Below, one piece after another: positions 63,983 to 64,000 of a stretch of 64,000 bases of DNA. Made by a program: the position numbers and the translations under genes. The DNA is taken from NCBI GenBank assembly GCA_050633885.1, contig JBOEHK010000005.1:806001-870000 (forward strand), given 5' to 3'. Numbering within the stretch: position 1 is the first letter of the stretch; every line of letters begins with the position of its first letter. Under the pieces are notes generated by a model. That model worked only from the letters and a program-made list of their open reading frames with translations. It ran no database searches and was not told where the DNA came from. Source of the DNA: JAWSVE01 sp050633885. GTDB lineage: Bacteria > Pseudomonadota > Gammaproteobacteria > Pseudomonadales > Cellvibrionaceae.

Positions 63983-64000
63983 TCAGCGTTTAATATTTGC
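63983..64000 (-). CDS. end of an upstream gene, possibly tctC (partial)
   Basis: The last bases encode ANIKR and a TGA stop on the minus strand, just before the hairpin and tctB. The usual gene here is tctC, the periplasmic binding protein, but five residues cannot prove it. Confidence 0.25.
   Translation of the reverse strand, partial: ANIKR

Overview
This window is the replication-origin region of a moderately AT-rich marine-type gammaproteobacterium. The gene order gyrB-recF-dnaN-dnaA | oriC | rpmH-rnpA-yidD-yidC-mnmE, then mnmG-rsmG-parA-parB-atpIBEFHAGDC-glmU-(DeoR)-glmS is the classic pseudomonad/cellvibrionad arrangement. A secreted GH10 xylanase with a C-terminal xylan-binding module suggests a polysaccharide-degrading Cellvibrionaceae-like organism. 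The assignment is inferred from synteny and gene content, not from a database search.

Layout. 0.1-1.7 kb: a compact, translationally coupled RelE/ParE-type toxin-antitoxin operon with an extra small gene, and two small membrane proteins. 1.8-8.4 kb (minus strand): gyrB, recF (carrying a perfect parS and a near-parS), dnaN, dnaA. 8.4-9.25 kb: oriC with DnaA boxes, an AT-rich stretch and a five-copy iteron-like repeat. 9.25-13.4 kb: rpmH to mnmE. 13.4-21.2 kb is an accessory insertion between mnmE and mnmG: a Tse2/Tsi2-like toxin-immunity pair, a decayed second immunity gene, REP/transposase debris, a membrane-bound XRE protein, a HAD gene without a proper start, a stand-alone MutS-like ATPase and the xylanase. 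21.2-22 kb: a second DnaA-box cluster before mnmG. 22-39.1 kb: mnmG, rsmG, parAB, the complete ATP synthase operon, glmU, a cytochrome b5-like protein, a DeoR regulator and glmS.

At 39.1 kb a Tn7-like transposon sits 25 bp downstream of the glmS stop codon. Its right end resembles the Tn7 end, with TnsB-type repeats every 20 bp, and it encodes complete tnsABCDE. TnsA and TnsB keep the Tn7 catalytic residues. The cargo is a defence island. It holds a type I restriction-modification operon (hsdR-hsdM-hsdS preceded by a membrane protein), then a structured, partly tRNA-Leu-like RNA or tRNA remnant. Next comes a two-gene wHTH-STAS-GHKL ATPase / STAS-like-wHTH module that I do not recognise as a named system. 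A promoter embedded in TTAACAG repeats follows, then a type II-short CBASS operon (small protein, YdjM-like membrane protein, HNH-SAVED effector, CD-NTase, E2-like protein). A convergent PLD-like gene comes last. I could not find the transposon left end, so I do not know whether the final genes (thiolase, tctA, tctB, end of a possible tctC; 60.5-64 kb, minus strand) are cargo or chromosome.

Most worth pursuing: the RNA + GHKL/STAS pair + operator-like repeats upstream of CBASS. The parts suggest a signal-responsive switch in which an ATPase and its STAS partner control transcription through their winged-helix domains. That is inference from domain logic and position only.
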